In this document: positions 31,451 through 42,425 of the stretch, in pieces | Layout of the letters: every line of letters starts with the position of its first letter | Numbering within the stretch: the stretch's first letter is position 1 | Source of the DNA: Lagopus muta | Taxonomy: Eukaryota > Chordata > Aves > Galliformes > Phasianidae | Length of the DNA stretch: 64,000 nucleotides | Reading direction: 5' to 3' | Assembly (NCBI RefSeq): GCF_023343835.1 | Contig: NC_064438.1 | Coordinates: 58,118,578-58,182,577, forward strand | The notes under the pieces: model-generated | Seen by the model: only the letters and a program-made list of their open reading frames with translations | Database searches by the model: none | What the model was told of the DNA's origin: nothing | Made by a program: the position numbers and the translations under genes

Positions 31451-31600
31451 TGGGAACTGGTTGAACCGAGAGCCTGAGCCGGCACAAATACTGAAAAAAA
31501 ACCCCTATTATCCGCTTCCTGCAGCTCTCCACCCAATGATACATGCGTCCCGCCGAGGCAACCCGGCTTCCTGACCATCCGTCATGTGTGGAGGGAGCAG
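31451..31600 (-). promoter_or_regulatory. FERMT2: FERMT2 proximal promoter
   Basis: Upstream of the predicted exon 1 there is an inverted CCAAT box (ATTGG on the minus strand, 31533-31537), an ETS-type GCAGGAAGCGG (about 31513-31523) and a weak TATA-like TATTTG (31475-31480). No canonical TATA box is seen, as is common for CpG-island promoters. Confidence 0.5.
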
Positions 31601-31857
31601 GACGGAGGGCAGGATGTGGCTGGCAGTGGCACCGTGTCCCATGAAAGCCATTCCATTGCCTTGGGGATGGCACTGTCCTCAGCTTCCTGCGTGCCCATCC
31701 TATATGGCTCCGGAGATGAATAATTGATAGGACAACAAAAACGTCACGGTGAGGATGATGGGGTCCCACCACTTCTTCCCTTTTGCTGTTATGATGGGAT
31801 CCCCTCTCCTATAAGAGTTAAGGTTTAGCACACAAAGAGCGTGGAGAACTCAAGCTA

Positions 31858-31910
31858 GCATGGCAGATGGTTGGACCGGATGATCTCAGAGATCTTTTCC
31901 AACATTAATC
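31858..31910 (+). mobile_element. CR1 LINE 3' tail
   Basis: GATGGTTGGACCGGATGATC, then TCAGAGATCTTTTCCAACAT. Confidence 0.85.
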
Positions 31911-32596
31911 CAACTCAATTCTTCCCTGGGCATCACTCCTGGCCAGCAGAACCCCATTTCTGCTTCCAAACCTGGGAGCTGGAGCCCAGCTTGCAGGGTG
32001 CCAGCAGGGGAACACCAGCCCTTAACAGCAGAGCTCTCAGATCCTATCTCAGTGCTGTTCCAGTGCCAAACAATAGGGCCATACACAGAAAGGGTTACTC
32101 TGTGCTCCAGCCTTTTGGCTGAGCTTCCCAGCTGATGCAATGCATCGCAGCCCTGCTGCGGCCGCCTTGTTTCACTACAGCTGACTGCTGCTGGTTTCTC
32201 CTGCCCTGAGCACCTCTTGCTGCTCCTTTTCCCTGCTCTCAGGGTGTCGGTGGCCGGCAGACGCCGTCCCCAGGGTCCCCATGCCATGCTGTGGGTGTGC
32301 GCGGAGGCGGGCGGCCACATCACCAATGTGCTGCCGAGATTTGGGGCAAGGTCAGAAAGGCACGGCGTGGGCTCATGCGTCAGAAGCAGCCAAGCATCCC
32401 CGGCTCTTCCCACTGTTTGCCAGAGCTCCGTGCTCCCTCCATGCAGCCATAGCCAAATAAGGTGCCGGAGCGCACGGCCGCTTCCATCGGGACGGAGGTG
32501 ATGCCCAGCAGCCCGCTACTGTCCTTCTGCCTTTCCCAAGAAACAAGTCAGTGGATATTGGGATGAAGTTGCCTTTGTTAAACCCATTTTGCCTTT

Positions 32597-32608
32597 TTTT
32601 TTTTTTTA
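32597..32608. repeat. poly-T run
   Basis: About twelve T in a T-rich stretch of intergenic DNA. Confidence 0.85.
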
Positions 32609-33209
32609 GAATGTATTTTTCATTTTATTTCATTTTTAATGTTTAACTCCGTGCAGTCAGCTCGCTTTCCCACATCACTGCAGCGGAGCCGGTCAGACTG
32701 GCTCCCTCCAGGATGACCGAAATCTAAACTCTGAGCTCCACCGGGTGATGGGAGCAGGAGGAGGAGAAAAGGAGAAGCATTTACTGGCGTTTCCTCCTTG
32801 CCCACCTGGGCAGTCTCCCCGTGCATCCCCATCTCCTTCAGCCTTTTGGATGTAGCCAAGGTTCTTTCCCACACGTGGCCATTTCCGAGCAGAGACAAGG
32901 TCACACTCCTGGCAAGGGAAGTGCGTTGGGTAGCTCTGCTTCCTGGTTTATTCCCAGCCACATTCATTCTTTCCTGGCTTTGCCATTTCGGAAATGTCCA
33001 CGTGAAGCAGCTTTTTCATTTTTCTGAATGTATATCGGAGTGATGGAGCTAATCACAGCTACATGTTGTACATAAGGAACCAACATGTGGTGTAGGCACT
33101 GAGTTTGTCAGCATCTCAGTGATAAAAGCGTGGAACATTTCTGCATTGGAGAGAATGGATGAAACACTGGAGAAGTGGAAGCTCAGTCTTTTTAGAGTGA
33201 ATCCTAGAC

Positions 33210-33390
33210 TCATACAATGTGTTGGGTTGGAAGGAACCTCAAAGACCATCTGGTTCCACCCCTGCTGTGGGCTGGGTGCCTCCAGCTCAGGCTGCCCATG
33301 GCCCATCCATGGCCTCGAGCACCTCCTGGGATGGGGCACACGTCTGGGCAATGAGAGAATCGCTGTAGCAATTCCCTCTTGTGACCTTGC
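33210..33390 (-). mobile_element. CR1 LINE fragment
   Basis: GTTGGGTTGGAAGGAACCTC, CCCTGCTGTGGGCTGGGTGC, then CACCTCCTGGGATGGGGCAC form a reverse-complement CR1. Confidence 0.9.
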
Positions 33391-33589
33391 CAAGATGAAT
33401 CAGCATCTCCATACCTCTCCTGCAGTCATACAACTTTATTTCTTTGAGGAGACAGCTCCATCCAGGTGGGACTTGTAGGTCTGCAGACTCATGTCCTCGT
33501 GTCTTCAGGATGGGCCATTCGTCCTTCTGAGGGAAATGTGTGATCCTGGTGCCAAGGCTTGTTTAGTAGAGGGCTGTTAGAGTTAGGGT

Positions 33590-33662
33590 AGGATGGTTGG
33601 GTTGTGGTTGGACTCGATGATCTTTAAGGTCTTTTCCAACCTGAGCAATTCTATGATTCTAA
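33590..33662 (+). mobile_element. CR1 LINE 3' tail
   Basis: GTGGTTGGACTCGATGATCT, TTAAGGTCTTTTCCAACCTG, AGCAATTCTATGATTCTA is close to the consensus CR1 3' end. Confidence 0.95.
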
Positions 33663-36554
33663 GTGATTATAAGATTATATTCTTGCTGAAACCAGGTGCT
33701 GGAAGAGCCTCCTGTCTTAGTGGGGACACATGGCCAGATCTGCCCTCCTGATGGCTGAGGATGCTGAGACAGTCATAGCCATCGGTGTGGTCCTTTGTGC
33801 CCAAAGGCTACAAAACTCATCCCTGAGGCTAGAATATATCCTAGCTTGCATGAAATAGCTGCTCCCACAGAAGAGGCAGAGCGAGCACCTCCCTCAAGCC
33901 AAGCCAAAGGTTCATCACCCCAAACTGCTGAGCATCACCCGGCGCCCTGCTGCACCCTTGCTCAAACCACAACCTCTCTGCAGGGCTCTTCCTTCTCTCT
34001 TCCTTTCCAGGAGCTGCAGGCACTTCAGTTCCCAAAATCCCCGGTGGGGAGTTTTACTTCCCAGCCTCAATCCTCCGCACTCAGCAGTTTGCAGCAGTAA
34101 CCCCGCTCTCTCCTTCCCGACCTGTGTCAGGCATGAGTTTCCTGTTGACATTAATCCCTCGACCGCCGTTTATCTTCTGAGCTTTTTCGATCCCGCCGTC
34201 ACATCCTTCTGATGTTCCAGCTGCTCCTGCTGCCTGTCGCTTCCCTGGGCCCAGAAAGGAGGGAGTTTGCCCCAAATCGTCATCCAGATGACCCCGATGG
34301 TCATTATATGTAGATGTTCCTGGAGCAGGCTCTGACCTAAAGGTCAGATGAGCTGGAGGGGGCTGTTAGCAGAAAGCTTGGGTGCTTGGGATGGAGAATT
34401 GGGTGAAAGCTGGTAAATTCTGCCCTAATTAATTCACCCTATGGCTGAAAATGCCCCTTCCCTGCTGCCACAGAGTGCACCATGAAGGTCAGTGCAACTC
34501 ATTTTGGCAAATGCTGTTTCCAGAAAGAGATCCCAAGCAGTTTGTAGAGCTTCTTGGCTAGAGGTAACTTTGCAAAGTGCTTTCCTGCTTTGCACTTGCC
34601 CAAGAGAAAGGGAGTAACTCCAGCCCAGATGTTCTCCCCTAATCCACATCCAACCACTTTCTATTGTCCCTCTGATTTTTGGAGCTTTTGTAACTCCCCT
34701 TCTGGCTTCTCTCCACCTCCAGAAGGCTCCCATTCATTTGGCACAAAGCATTGCCCTGAGGCTGAGTTCCTGCCGTGGGGCAGAGGCCCTGCTGGGCTCT
34801 GTTTAGGTTGGAGAACCCAAATGTGCCACAAATGCTCCATCAGCAGCCCCAGAGCCGAGGGCTGTGGGGTGCCATGAGGAACACCTGGCATTCAAGAAGA
34901 ACAAATGAGGATCACAAATAATTCATCTGACGACTCCGTTATCTACAGAGCTGGCCAGAGAGTGCAGAGCATCCATTTGCATGGCTATTGAATGCAGCAA
35001 GGGGGGGAGGGACGGGGAATATTCCCTGAATCACACCATGAATGATTCTGAGCTGCTGTTTGGGCCCTTCCAGGGTGGTTATTAGGATGAGAAGTTGAGC
35101 TGCGGGAAAACCCACCCCGTACATCTCCATCTGTGTGCTTTCAAGCTGCAGCCCCATGCCCTGCCCTGCATTTCCCGTTATCTCTGCAGCCCCAGCTCTC
35201 CCCTCCCCAACGGCCCTATGAAACTGGCTTTGTGCCCACGGGTTTTTCCTCTGGGGTTGCAGGGAGCAGCCAGGCTGAGCTCACCCTGTGTGCTGTGTTT
35301 GGGGATCCACAGCTGGAGCATCCCTGCTCTGTGTCTGTATGCAGTGGTTGGGAATCGACTGGAGCAAATCAGCAGCAAAACCCAGCAGGAACAACGCCAT
35401 GTCCTGCTCCATCTAATGTTTCACACAAGCAGATTGATAAAATCCCCTCATCTTGGACAGTGAGTTTCCCAGGGCACCGCTTGACCCCACAGCGTTGCAA
35501 AAATCCCCCAAATCCAACCAGGATTGGAAACATAGCTGCGGGAACTGGCTGGATGATGGGGATGGGGGATCACTGAGATGATTTTCCCATTGCAGAAACG
35601 CAGTCTGGGTACTGGAATGCTCCACGCTGGGCTGCAGCCCCAAAAAGATGTTCTGGAAATGGAGTTTTGCTTCACCTCCCATGGTCCCAGCTGCAATAGC
35701 AGCAGCTCAGGGAAATCCATCCCCCTGAGGATGCTGAGAGCAAACATCCATTGCTCAAAGAGGAATAAAGGACCTGGAGCCAGGCATGCCACAGCAGCAC
35801 AGTGAGCAGGGAGTTGCTGAAAAGCCCCACAGGTCAGGCAAGTAGAGCAGTAGGCCTGTAATTCCAGCTGGCCCTATAAATCACACCTTGCCCATAAATC
35901 CCATCCCCACCTGGGAAGCTCTGCGAAGCTGGCAAATGTGGGAGGGAGAGGAGGAAGAAGAGGAGGATGAAGGCACTGAGGATGGAGCTGATGGGGTTTG
36001 GCTGCCCTTGTTCACATGCTGCTGGAGAAGAAACAGCCTCGAGTGAGTGCTCTTATCACAGCACGTCGTCACAGAGCTGCAAAATCAGAGCTGATAACAG
36101 GCATGGGAGCGAAGATGCCAACACCACGTGGGCACCGAAGCACTCGTGCCACCCTGATAGAGCCCCGATGGTGCTGCTTCACCCTGCAGGAGTCACCCCA
36201 GTTTGCCCCTGAGTCCATGCTGTGGGTGCATGGGGAGCAACCGGCATGTGAGAGCTCCAGCTGGGCATCCCTAAGTGTCCCCATGGCATCTGCATTGCTG
36301 CAGTGAGCAGCGGCCAAGCTCCGGAGGTGGATGATGCCAATGCTGGTGGTTCTGTGCTGGCTGGCATCAGTCCTCACTGGAGAGGTGAGCGCTGAGCAGG
36401 CAGTATTGCAGCTAATGCTGGAGAAACAGAGGCAGATCTGATCTGGGTGGTGTAATGAGGCGGGTGTGATTGAATCAGATGGACTCTGCAGAGCAGCAGG
36501 AGGGCTGGAGCGTGTGGGGAGCTCAGTGGGAATGGGCACATGGGGACATCTGAG

Positions 36555-36780
36555 AGTTGTAGAGTCATAGGATGGAGTGGGTAGGAAGGGACATCACAGC
36601 CCCCCCAGTCCTATCTCTGCTGTGGGCTGCGTGCCCCCCAGCTCAGGCTGCCCAGGGCCCATCCATGGTCATGGGCACCTCCAGGGATGGGGCACCTGCA
36701 GCTTCTTTGGACGACCTGTGCCAGGGCCACACTGCCCCTGTAAAGTAAAAAATTTCCTCCCCAGAACATCCCCCAAAGCT
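36555..36780 (-). mobile_element. CR1 LINE fragment
   Basis: AGAGTCATAGGATGGAGTGG, GGGCCCATCCATGGTCATGG, CTTCTTTGGACGACCTGTGC. It is paired with an inverted copy at 37060. Confidence 0.9.
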
Positions 36781-37059
36781 CACCAAAACACAGAATTGGG
36801 AGCTCCTAGGAGGTATGTAATCCATGAGGGAGGCTTGGAGGAATTTGGGCTGTTTGCCCTAGAGAAAGAGAGCGGTGATAACATCTGCAGGCAGATAATA
36901 GAGGGTTTGCCCAAAGCAGGAGGGATAAAGGGGTGGAAAATGCTCAGTTCCACAACAGAGAAGCAAAAAGCGATGGGGAGATCTGCTAGAGAGGGATTCA
37001 GGCGAGCCCTCAGGGGAGGCTGGAGAAGGAATAACCCAACCAGAAGATCATTTGCTCTC

Positions 37060-37170
37060 CACACAGCTGTGGTGCCCCATCCTTGCAGGTGTCTGAGGCC
37101 ATGGATGGGCCCTGGGCAGCCTGAGCTGGGGGGCACCCAGGCCATGGCAGGGATGGGGCTGGGGGAGCAG
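37060..37170 (+). mobile_element. CR1 LINE fragment
   Basis: CTGTGGTGCCCCATCCTTGC, CCATGGATGGGCCCTGGGCA, GCAGGGATGGGGCTGGGGG is a sense CR1 of the same subfamily as 36555, in opposite orientation. Confidence 0.85.
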
Positions 37171-38618
37171 CAGGAGGCGAGCAGCTCTGCAGCGTGCCAG
37201 GATGCACAGCACAGAACGATCTTCCCAGGACCTCGCTTATTTTCCCATCCACACGGAAACATGGAAATGGAGAGGAGCTGAGACCTATTTTGGCTGCCCG
37301 ATGTGCTTTTTCCTCCCTGGGGGTTTGTAAGCGAGATCCTGTGAAGCCATTGCTGTTTATCCTGGGCTTGCAGCCCTAGCTCTTTATTTTGCTTGCTTTT
37401 AAGTAACACCAACATCGGGCTCCATTGGGTTCTCTGAGAGATTCTTTTTCAAGGCAGAGCCCAGAAGATCTGGCTGTCACAGTGTTTTATCCAAGCACAA
37501 ATGCCCCATCCCTCCTATTGGGAACACAGTGTTGCCATCATTCCCTTTGCTTCAGGCAGTGGAGCTGCTGCCAGATGAGCACATGGGTTACAGCAATGTG
37601 TTCCTTGCAGGGAAAGCCTTCGCCTCCCCAGCGATGGCAGCACCCAGCCAGGAAAAATAGCAATAGGAAAGAATAAGGAAAAGAAAAATGACGGCAAGAA
37701 ACCAAAGTTCATCAAATCCTATGGAAAGGAGATGGAAGAGTCACTGCCGGGTGTCCAAGGAGAGCTCACTGGTACCATGTGGAAAACCAAGAAGGGTTGG
37801 TCATTGGCAATGTGCCCTTCCCATAAGGGGTCTGGTATGGACATGGCATCCAAGAGCAAATGCCTTCCTTTCATAGAATCATTAAGGAGAAAGAAAAAGA
37901 AAAGCAAAAAGCAAAATTCTTCTTTGCAGAATAGCCGCTCCACAGAACGTGGGTGACATTTCCAGCAGGGCAAGGCATGCTCCACGGTCATGTCCCAGCT
38001 AATACAAGAGAGAGATGGGCTTGTTTCCAAGCACTCTGGCCTGGGGCCAGCTGCTTAACTCTTGGCATCTCAGTTCCTCAGCTGGAAGCAGGACGGCTGT
38101 TCTGCATGGCCTCTCCTGGGCTGTTCAGGCGTGGGGAGGTGAGGATGGGACACACTGCAGCCCCAGCACTGCAGGATGGTTGGAGTAGGGATCACAGGAC
38201 GGGGCTGCAATGCAAGCAGTGTGCAAAAGCCCCCACAGCATGGCTGTCAGAACCCAGCTCCTGTGCTCAAAGCTTGTTTTTCTGCAAGGTTGGGCTTATT
38301 GTTGGGTGGATACATGGTCTGCTTCATGGGGAGCTGCCCCATCCTGGCACTCGGAGTTGCCCAGTGCCCCCATCCTACTCTATGATTCTGTAGAATTCCA
38401 TAGATTCCTGCTTATTCTGATTCCACGATCCTTTGATTCCACCATGCTATGACATGCAGCCCATGGGCAGCTCCAGCTCTGCTCCCCAGGACCCATCCGG
38501 GGGATTTTGGAGCTGGTGGAGACGATTCACAGAGAGCATCGCAAACTGCAAAACCGTATGTCAGGAAGGAGGCAGCAAGCATCCTAACCAGAAACATATT
38601 TGGGGAGTGAGTCAGTGT

Positions 38619-38640
38619 GGGGGGGGGGGGGGGGCGGGGG
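38619..38640. repeat. Long poly-G run
   Basis: About 22 bases, nearly all G with one C. Such runs are unstable and easily miscounted in assemblies. Confidence 0.92.
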
Positions 38641-39726
38641 AAGCAAAAAGAAAGTTGCGCCCTTTTGCTTGATGAAAAAAGCACATGGCAACAGCCAGCG
38701 ATGTGAGCAACATTCCCCGCTCCGACAGCAGTGCCAGAAAGCAAAATCATGACTCAACCTTTGCGTTTCATCCAAATCTAAAGAGAAATCTCGCTCAGGA
38801 GGGGGCAGCCAGCGATGTAGTGTGTTAATTAACTAAATGGTTCAGGAGGACGAAGTCATTTTGCAGAAGTCCGTAGGCTCATTTGGAAGCTCTGCTTCAA
38901 AACACTGCTTCGAGTGTGGAGAAACAAGTGGGATACACAAATCTGTGCACGCATGCTTTTCACAGAGCCCACAGACCAGACCTGCAAGGATCTCAATGCT
39001 TCGTGCAGCAACATCTTGCGTCCAGAAGTGCTTCACTCAGACCACGAACACATCACTGTAACTCATGAATCCAAGAGGGCTGAGAATGCCATTGTGATGA
39101 TGAAATACAGCCGGCGATTGGCAAGGCGTTCACTGCAGCATCCCTGCACCCTGGACAGTGGCAAGCACCCAGCACTGATGTCCTGGGAGCTGTGATTGCA
39201 GATGTCAGAAATGCAATGTTGGGTCAGCGACCACGGGAAGCAAGCACTAATTCCCCTGGTGAACAGATGTGGGCTGCAGCACGCAGGTTGCTTTCGTGAC
39301 AGCACAGCACGCAGCTTTGGGAGGAATGGCTCTGCCCTCTTTTTTTTTCTGCAGCCTTCCCCGCCCTCCCTTCCCCTGCTGATCTTTAATAATTCTGTTT
39401 ATAGGAAAATGTTATAAAATAAGGCTTGCATGCAAGGGGCAGTCTGGTAAGCATACAGGAGAAACCCCAAGGAGTGCATCAAGAAGCAGAGCCGTCCCAT
39501 CCCACTGCGACACGCTTTGTTAACAGAAAACATTTGGCTGTTGTTTCAGCATGAGCCCTTCTTGCAAAGTACACACACACACCTGAACGAGTGCTGTGAA
39601 GCAGCAACGAGACACGGCGCTGGTACCCCTTGGTGGGAGCAGCTGGAGCTGAGCAGTGCTGGTTTGGGGCTGAGCCATCCTCCTTAGCAAGGAAATCTCA
39701 CCATGTCTGTACTGAGAGAATCGCAT

Positions 39727-39990
39727 CGTGGAATCACAGTGTGGTTGGGTTGAGTTGGGACCCCCCAGACCCCCCTACTGCAGGCTGGGTGCCCCCACCA
39801 GGCTGCCCAAGGCTCCATCCATGGTCCTGGGCCACCCACAGCTGTTGGGAAGCATCCTGCCCAGCCTGGCTCCCAGCAATGAAGCCCTGCAAATCCCCAC
39901 GTTGCACTGCAGCCCCATGGGCATCGCCGCCCTGTGCCCACTTCCACCAGCCCACCCAACCCATCCTCTTCAATCATTCACAGTTCTCTT
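39727..39990 (-). mobile_element. CR1 LINE fragment
   Basis: CGTGGAATCACAGTGTGGTT, CCCCCCTACTGCAGGCTGGG, GCCCAAGGCTCCATCCATGG; diverged toward the right. Confidence 0.8.
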
Positions 39991-40114
39991 TTCCACTGTG
40001 GAAACTCACTTCCGGAAGCACAAACGTGGAGAACGCATTGTGAAACATGTGGTCCATTGGCTTCATTGCCAAGAGTGTCAGAGGCTGCCCAGAGAGCTGT
40101 GGGTGCTCTCTAAG

Positions 40115-40225
40115 ACCTCCAAGATCAGCCCTAACCCAGCCCCACCGTGCCCACTGACCATATCCTCAGACCCACATCTCCACAGTTCTGGAACACTCCA
40201 GGGACGGTGACTCCACCACTCCCTG
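40115..40225 (-). mobile_element. CR1 LINE fragment
   Basis: AAGACCTCCAAGATCAGCCC, CACCGTGCCCACTGACCATA, CCAGGGACGGTGACTCCACC. Confidence 0.82.
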
Positions 40226-40894
40226 TGCTGTGCTGGCAAATCAGAGGGCAAAAGTCTGGATTCATAAGGAACTGGATAAGATGAAGTCATTTCTACTTCA
40301 AACAGCTATTACTAATTCAAAACCTATGCTGAAAGAGACTTCTTACAAACTACAGAAAGTAGTTAAAACCCCCAAACTAGATACTTTAGTGCAAACAAAC
40401 TTGACATTTTGTTTTAAACTGGAGGCCAAGAATCTTCTTTATCAAACAGCACAGTGAAATGTCAAGACCCTTCAAGAGGCTGCTCTTCAACTGCAAAGTA
40501 TGGCATTGCTCTGGGATGTGATACAGACTTTGAGGGAAACTGAAAGAGCCATGAAAGCAAGAAGAACAAAGCAGGTGTGGGGTCTGCAGAGCTCGGGGCA
40601 GGGAGGTTTGGACATCACCTCTCCCACCTCCACACTTGGGATCAACGAGGCATGGAGAACCATGGCACCATGTTTGCTGTGCACTCAGCGACTTCTCACA
40701 CCCAAAGAGAAAGGACGCAGCTGAGGGCTGCTGCAGGGAGATGGGGCATCTTCAGTGGAAGGGCTGAGAGTGGAATTTGTTTTCTAATGGGACCAGAGAG
40801 CACTGACCTCTAGGGTGATCTAGAAGCTCAACAGCCAGGCATATTGGGGCTTTTCCTATTCCTTGGAGACACTGAATGTGCACACTCAAATTGT

Positions 40895-41070
40895 CCATGT
40901 TGGATGGAGCTCTGGGCCTGATCTGGTGGGGGCAGCCAGCCCATGGCAGAGGTGGGACTGGGGGGCTGGGAGGTCCCTTCCAACCCAACCCATTCCATAA
41001 CTCCATGGCAGGAGCTTGAAAATAGGTGGGCTTTGAGGTCCCTTCCAACCCAACCATTCTAGGATTTTAT
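40895..41070 (+). mobile_element. CR1 LINE fragment with duplicated 3' tail
   Basis: TTGGATGGAGCTCTGGGCCT leads to GGTCCCTTCCAACCCAACCC. After about 55 bases comes a second tail, TTTGAGGTCCCTTCCAACCC with AACCATTCTAGGAT. Confidence 0.88.
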
Positions 41071-41464
41071 CATCCTGGAGGATGAATGCATCCATGTGGG
41101 CTGAGCTGACACTGAGCTCTAGGAGAAGTCTCCTGGATCACGACAGCAAAACGTCTCTTGGATTTCAAATGGGTTGCAGGGCTTCAACTTGTACATCTTG
41201 AGAATGCACAGACTGTGCTGCAACAAGCAAGCTTCAATGCCAGCATACTGAATTCAAAGCAGAAATTAGATCAGAAATCTTCAGAAGAGGTTTGAGATAA
41301 TGGGCAGTAGGGAAGTGGTACTGAAACGTACCTGGGGAAGAGGGAGGGAAAAATAAACCTGGACAAAGTTTGCTTTTTTGGAAAATGCTTATTAAATGCA
41401 GGCAACATGCAGAGTTTAATACAAATGTCAGGCTGATAAACCAGAAAATGGGACTGTTGCATGG

Positions 41465-41768
41465 ATGACAATCTGGGGGACAGACTTTCTAGTGGGGCCT
41501 GTTGTGATAGGACAAGAGGAAATAGTTTCAAACTAAAGTAGGGGAGAGTTAGGTTGGATATAAGGAAGAAGTTTTTTACGCTACAGATGGTGAGCACAGC
41601 ACAGGTTGACCAGAGAGATGGTGGTGCCCCACCTCTGGAGAAACCCAGGGTCAGGGGATGGGCTGTGAGCACTGATGGAGCTGTAGGTGTCCCTGTGCAC
41701 TGCAGGGAGTGGGGTCAGAGGGCTTTGAAGGGCCCCTTCCAACTCCAATCACTCTGTGATTCGATGAA
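41465..41768 (+). mobile_element. CR1 LINE fragment
   Basis: TGATAGGACAAGAGGAAATA, AGGTTGGATATAAGGAAGAA, GCACTGATGGAGCTGTAGGT and CCCCTTCCAACTCCAATCAC. This is about 300 bases of the 3' part in sense, with an octamer tail. Confidence 0.92.
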
Positions 41769-42173
41769 AATCAGCGAAGACATCAGAGAGGGACTCTGAG
41801 GCAGAAACCTCAACTCCAAGCCAACAACAGAAAAATAGGAAAGGCAGTGACATTTGAAATAAACTCGTGGGGCAGAGGGCACACAAATGTACATTAACTA
41901 TCTAACCGCAAACAGTTGACATAGTGATGAATGAAGTAAAAGAAATCAATTCCCAACCATTCAGCTCGAGGCACAGCCAGCTCTGCATGAGTGGTGTGGG
42001 AAAGGAGCAGCAGGACAAACAGAATCGTGCAGGAGGTGGCAACCAGGTGGAATACAGACATGAGAATGGACACTTCTTTCTGATCAGCCTCAGACTGATA
42101 AGGAGCTGAAATAATTGCACGCAGCCAGCTGGGCTGTCACTGCAAAATAAAGCAGCAGCAGAATGCAAGCATG

Positions 42174-42425
42174 GAATCACAGCATCATTAGGGCTGGAAA
42201 AGACCTCCAAGATCCCCAAGGCCAACCCCAGCCCACCCCACCATCCCACTGCCCACGTCCCTCAGTGCCACATCTCGTCTGAACACCTCCAGAGATGGTG
42301 ACCCCACCACTGCTGGGCAGCTGTGCCACAGCACAGAAGAGGCTGTTCCTAATATCCAACCTGAACTTCACCTGGCACAACTTGAGGCCATCACCTCTCG
42401 CCCTGTTGCTGGTCACTCAGCAGCT
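42174..42425 (-). mobile_element. CR1 LINE fragment
   Basis: GAATCACAGCATCATTAGGG, AAAGACCTCCAAGATCCCCA, ACTGCTGGGCAGCTGTGCCA, TTGAGGCCATCACCTCTCGC. Confidence 0.95.

Larger units (their letters stand above)
1..31480 (-). other. FERMT2: FERMT2 gene (kindlin-2), 5' two thirds; runs off the left end
   Basis: Kindlin-2 is a FERM-domain adaptor that binds integrin beta tails with talin, and also paxillin, actin and phosphoinositides, at focal adhesions. The start MALDGIRMPDG, the poly-lysine F1 loop, the F2 segment rich in EEE/MMM and the start of the PH domain are all recognisable. Ten coding exons occupy 30839 down to 104. Their lengths (157, 234, 135, 226, 103, 108, 135, 50, 125 and 107 nt) sum to 1380 nt, or 460 codons, with every junction GT-AG and in phase. 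The family length is about 680 residues, so roughly 220 C-terminal residues (rest of PH, F2 end, F3 with the integrin site) lie beyond position 1. An alternative microexon and a noncoding or partly coding exon 1 are described separately. FERMT1 and FERMT3 are less likely because the residues match kindlin-2 throughout. Confidence 0.97.

Noticed and set aside
31114..31578. 154-codon minus-strand frame over the FERMT2 promoter
   Set aside because: It crosses the exon 1 donor and CpG-rich intron 1. Only the part from 31425 to 31372 has a plausible role, as the in-frame upstream start.
36577..37281. 234-codon plus-strand frame between the genes
   Set aside because: It starts in an antisense CR1 and ends in a sense CR1; the apparent protein is repeat-derived.
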